This document shows, one piece after another, positions 62,232 to 64,000 of a stretch of DNA of 64,000 nt; the first letter of the stretch is position 1, and each line of letters opens with the position of its first letter. The translations under genes and the position numbers were made by a program. Below the pieces are notes generated by a model. The model worked only from the letters and a program-made list of their open reading frames with translations. It ran no database searches and was not told the origin of the DNA. Source of the stretch: Burhinus oedicnemus (lineage: Eukaryota > Chordata > Aves > Charadriiformes > Burhinidae); contig VFFE01006859.1 in NCBI GenBank assembly GCA_008921705.1, positions 49,181 through 113,180 of the forward strand, in the 5' to 3' direction.

Positions 62232-63722
62232 AGAATCATAGATTGGGTTGGAAGGCTCCTTTAAAGGTCATCTAGTCCAATCCCCCTGCAGTAAGCAGGG
62301 ACATCTTTAACTAGATCAGGTTGCTCAGAGTCTCATCAAGCCTGGCCTTGAATGTCTCCAGGGATGGGGCCTCTACCACCTCTCTGGGCAACCTGTTCCA
62401 GTGTTTCACCACCCTCAGTGTAAAGAACTTCATCCTAATGTCTAACCTAAACCTACCCTGCTTTAGTTTAAAACTATTGCTCCTCGTCCTATTGCTACAT
62501 GCCCTTGCAAACAGCCCCTCTCCAGCTTTCCTGTAGGCCCCCTTCAGGTACTGGAAGGCCGCTATAAGGTCTTCCCGGAGCCTTCTCTTCTCCAGGCTGA
62601 ACAACCCCAGCTCCCTCAGCCTGTCCTCATAGCAGAGGTGCTCCAGTCCTCGGATCATCTTCGTGGCCCTCCTCTGGACCCGCTCCAACAGGTCCATGTC
62701 CTTCTTGTGCTGAGGGCTCCAGAACTTGACACAGTACTCCAGGTAAGGTCTCACGAGAGCAGAGTATAGGGGGAGAATCACCTCTCTGGATCTGCTGGCC
62801 ATGGTTCTTTTGATGCAGCCCAGGATGCAATTGGCCTTCTGGGCTGCAAGCACACATTGCTGGCTCATGTCCAGCTTTTCATCCACCAGTAGCCCCAAGT
62901 CCTTTTCTGCAGGGCTGCTCTCTATCACATCATCCCCCAGCCTGTATTGATAGCGAGGATTGTCCCAACCCAAGTGTAGGACCTTGCACTTGGCCTTGTT
63001 GAACTTCTTAAGGTTTGCTTGGGCCCACCTCTCCAGCTCGTTCAGGTCCCTCTGGATGGCATCCCGTCAGCTTAGTGTCATTGGCAAACTTGCTGAGGGT
63101 GCACTTGATCCCACTGTCTCCGTCATTGATGAAGATGTTGAACAGCACCGGTCCCAGTATGGATCCCTGAGGGATGCCACTTGTGACTTCTCGCCAGCTG
63201 TACATTGAGCCATTGACCACTACCCTCTGGATGCGACCATCCAGCCAGTTCCTTACCCACCAAACAGTCCACCCATCAAATCCGTATCTCTCCCAACTTT
63301 GAGAGAATAATGTTGTGGGGGTCCGTGTCAAAGGCCTTGCAGAAGTCCAGATAGATGATCTGATGATATCCGTAGCTCTCCCCTTGTCCACTGATGCAGT
63401 CACTCCATCGTAGAAAGCCACTAGGTTGGTCAGGCAGGACTTGGCTCTGGTGAAGCCATGCTGGCTGTTTCGAATCACCTCCCTGTCTTCCATGTGCCTT
63501 AGCATAGCTTCTAGGAGGCTCTGTTCTATGATCTTCCCAGGCACAGAGGTGAGGCTGACAGGTCGGTAGTTCCCACGGTCCTCCTTTCTACCCTTTTTAA
63601 AAATGGGTGTGATGTTTCCCTTTCTCCAGTCCCCAGGAACTTCACCTGACTGCCATGACTTTTCAAATATCATGGAGAGTGGCTTGGCAACTACATCAGC
63701 CAATTCCCTCAGGACTCTGGGG
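62232..63722 (-). mobile_element. CR1 LINE, about 1.5 kb, with reverse-transcriptase remnant
   Basis: Minus-strand CR1 ORF2 from the N-terminal part of the RT domain to the C-terminus, in two main frames (63703-63008 and 62973-62311) separated by a frameshift/deletion. Motifs: [78 protein letters not shown] and [19 protein letters not shown]. The active-site motif FADD reads FAND (Asp to Asn, codon at 63082-63080), and there is an indel after RATDII, so it is dead. The 3' tail is at 62232 (AGAATCATAGATTGGG). It lies antisense inside the SGNH-like element, so it is the younger insertion. The endonuclease region is absent (5' truncation). Confidence 0.95.
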
Positions 63723-63974
63723 TGCTGGTGTCCAAATTATCTCTTCTTCCATGTTACCAGTTAGAGGAAAGGGGGAGCCAGAAATAGATGTATAATGCAA
63801 AACAACTTCTGGCTAGGTGGCTGGTGCCATTGCGAGGGTTTTGGCTTTTACGACAATGGGACATTCTTCGATGACTATAGCCTGCTAGGGAGGGATGGAA
63901 TCCACCTGTCTAGAAGAGGCAAAGGAATCTTTGGCAGCAGGCTGGCCAACTTGGTGAGGTGTGCTCTAAACTGA
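63723..63974 (+). pseudogene. Retroelement SGNH-hydrolase-like ORF, 3' part (broken)
   Basis: Continues the 5' part on the far side of the inserted CR1. [13 protein letters not shown] is followed by a one-base frameshift. Then ARNRCIMQNNFWLGGWCHCE, GFGFYDNGTFFDDYSLLG and RDGIHLSRRGKGIFGSRLAN run to a stop at 63972-63974. RDGIHLS holds the block V Asp-x-x-His pair (D codon at 63894, H codon at 63903). With the 5' part, all three diagnostic SGNH blocks occur in the right order and orientation. A few residues at the junction seem to be missing. Confidence 0.65.
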
Positions 63975-63981
63975 AGGACTC

Positions 63982-63996
63982 GGGGGGGGGGGGGGG
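63982..63996. repeat. (G)15 run
   Basis: Fifteen consecutive G bases at the window edge, eight bases after the stop of the SGNH-like frame. Confidence 0.95.
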
Positions 63997-64000
63997 AGGC

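Noticed and set aside
59331..64000. 3' end of UGGT2, the usual vertebrate neighbour of DNAJC3
   Set aside because: No glucosyltransferase exon or motif was found. The gene probably starts beyond the window.
1..64000. tRNA, rRNA, CRISPR arrays, operons or bacterial-type systems
   Set aside because: None seen. The spliced genes and CR1 repeats show this is vertebrate nuclear DNA.

Overview
The window comes from a vertebrate nuclear genome and is most likely avian. Its genes are split by GT-AG introns, its promoters sit in CpG islands, and its repeats are dominated by CR1 LINEs ending in ATTCTRTG-type 3' tails, the typical bird (and more broadly sauropsid) family. I cannot name the species.

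Two protein-coding genes are supported. The 5' end of DZIP1, a ciliary basal-body zinc-finger protein, lies on the minus strand at 1-5358. Its ATG sits alone at the end of exon 1 (5356-5358). Exon 2 (4777-5280) carries the N-terminal domain, exon 3 (1201-1285) carries the C2H2 zinc finger, and the gene continues beyond base 1. All of DNAJC3 (P58IPK, the ER-lumen TPR/J-domain co-chaperone) lies on the plus strand. It has twelve coding exons from 20833 to 55631 that splice in frame to exactly 504 codons, followed by a 3' UTR of about 3.7 kb ending near 59330. The order DZIP1(-)/DNAJC3(+) matches the conserved vertebrate arrangement.

Region by region: 1-5.4 kb is DZIP1 and its CpG-island promoter. 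5.8-7.0 kb is a G-poor, pyrimidine-rich stretch with a short minisatellite. 7.0-8.4 kb holds two minus-oriented CR1 fragments and a pentanucleotide tract. 10.1-10.95 kb is a third CpG island with no recognised gene. 11-20.4 kb is gene-poor, with a GC-rich block at 13.7-14.06 kb and a perfect hairpin at 13.27 kb. 20.5-21.45 kb is the DNAJC3 CpG-island promoter, containing an exact ER-stress response element and an NRF1 palindrome. 20.8-59.3 kb is DNAJC3; its introns carry one CR1, a possible LTR, G-quadruplex-prone tracts and A/C-rich low-complexity tracts. 59.3-64 kb is repeat-rich: a CR1 tail, then a decayed SGNH-hydrolase-like retroelement ORF split by a long antisense CR1 that retains reverse-transcriptase sequence.

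The two genes act in different systems (cilium and ER proteostasis). The regulatory sites agree with this: an RFX-type X-box lies in the DZIP1 5' leader and an ERSE lies 76 bp before the DNAJC3 ATG. I see no new multi-gene system. The least ordinary items are the nested SGNH-hydrolase-like element at the right edge, the orphan CpG island at 10 kb, and an X-box palindrome in the DNAJC3 3' UTR.
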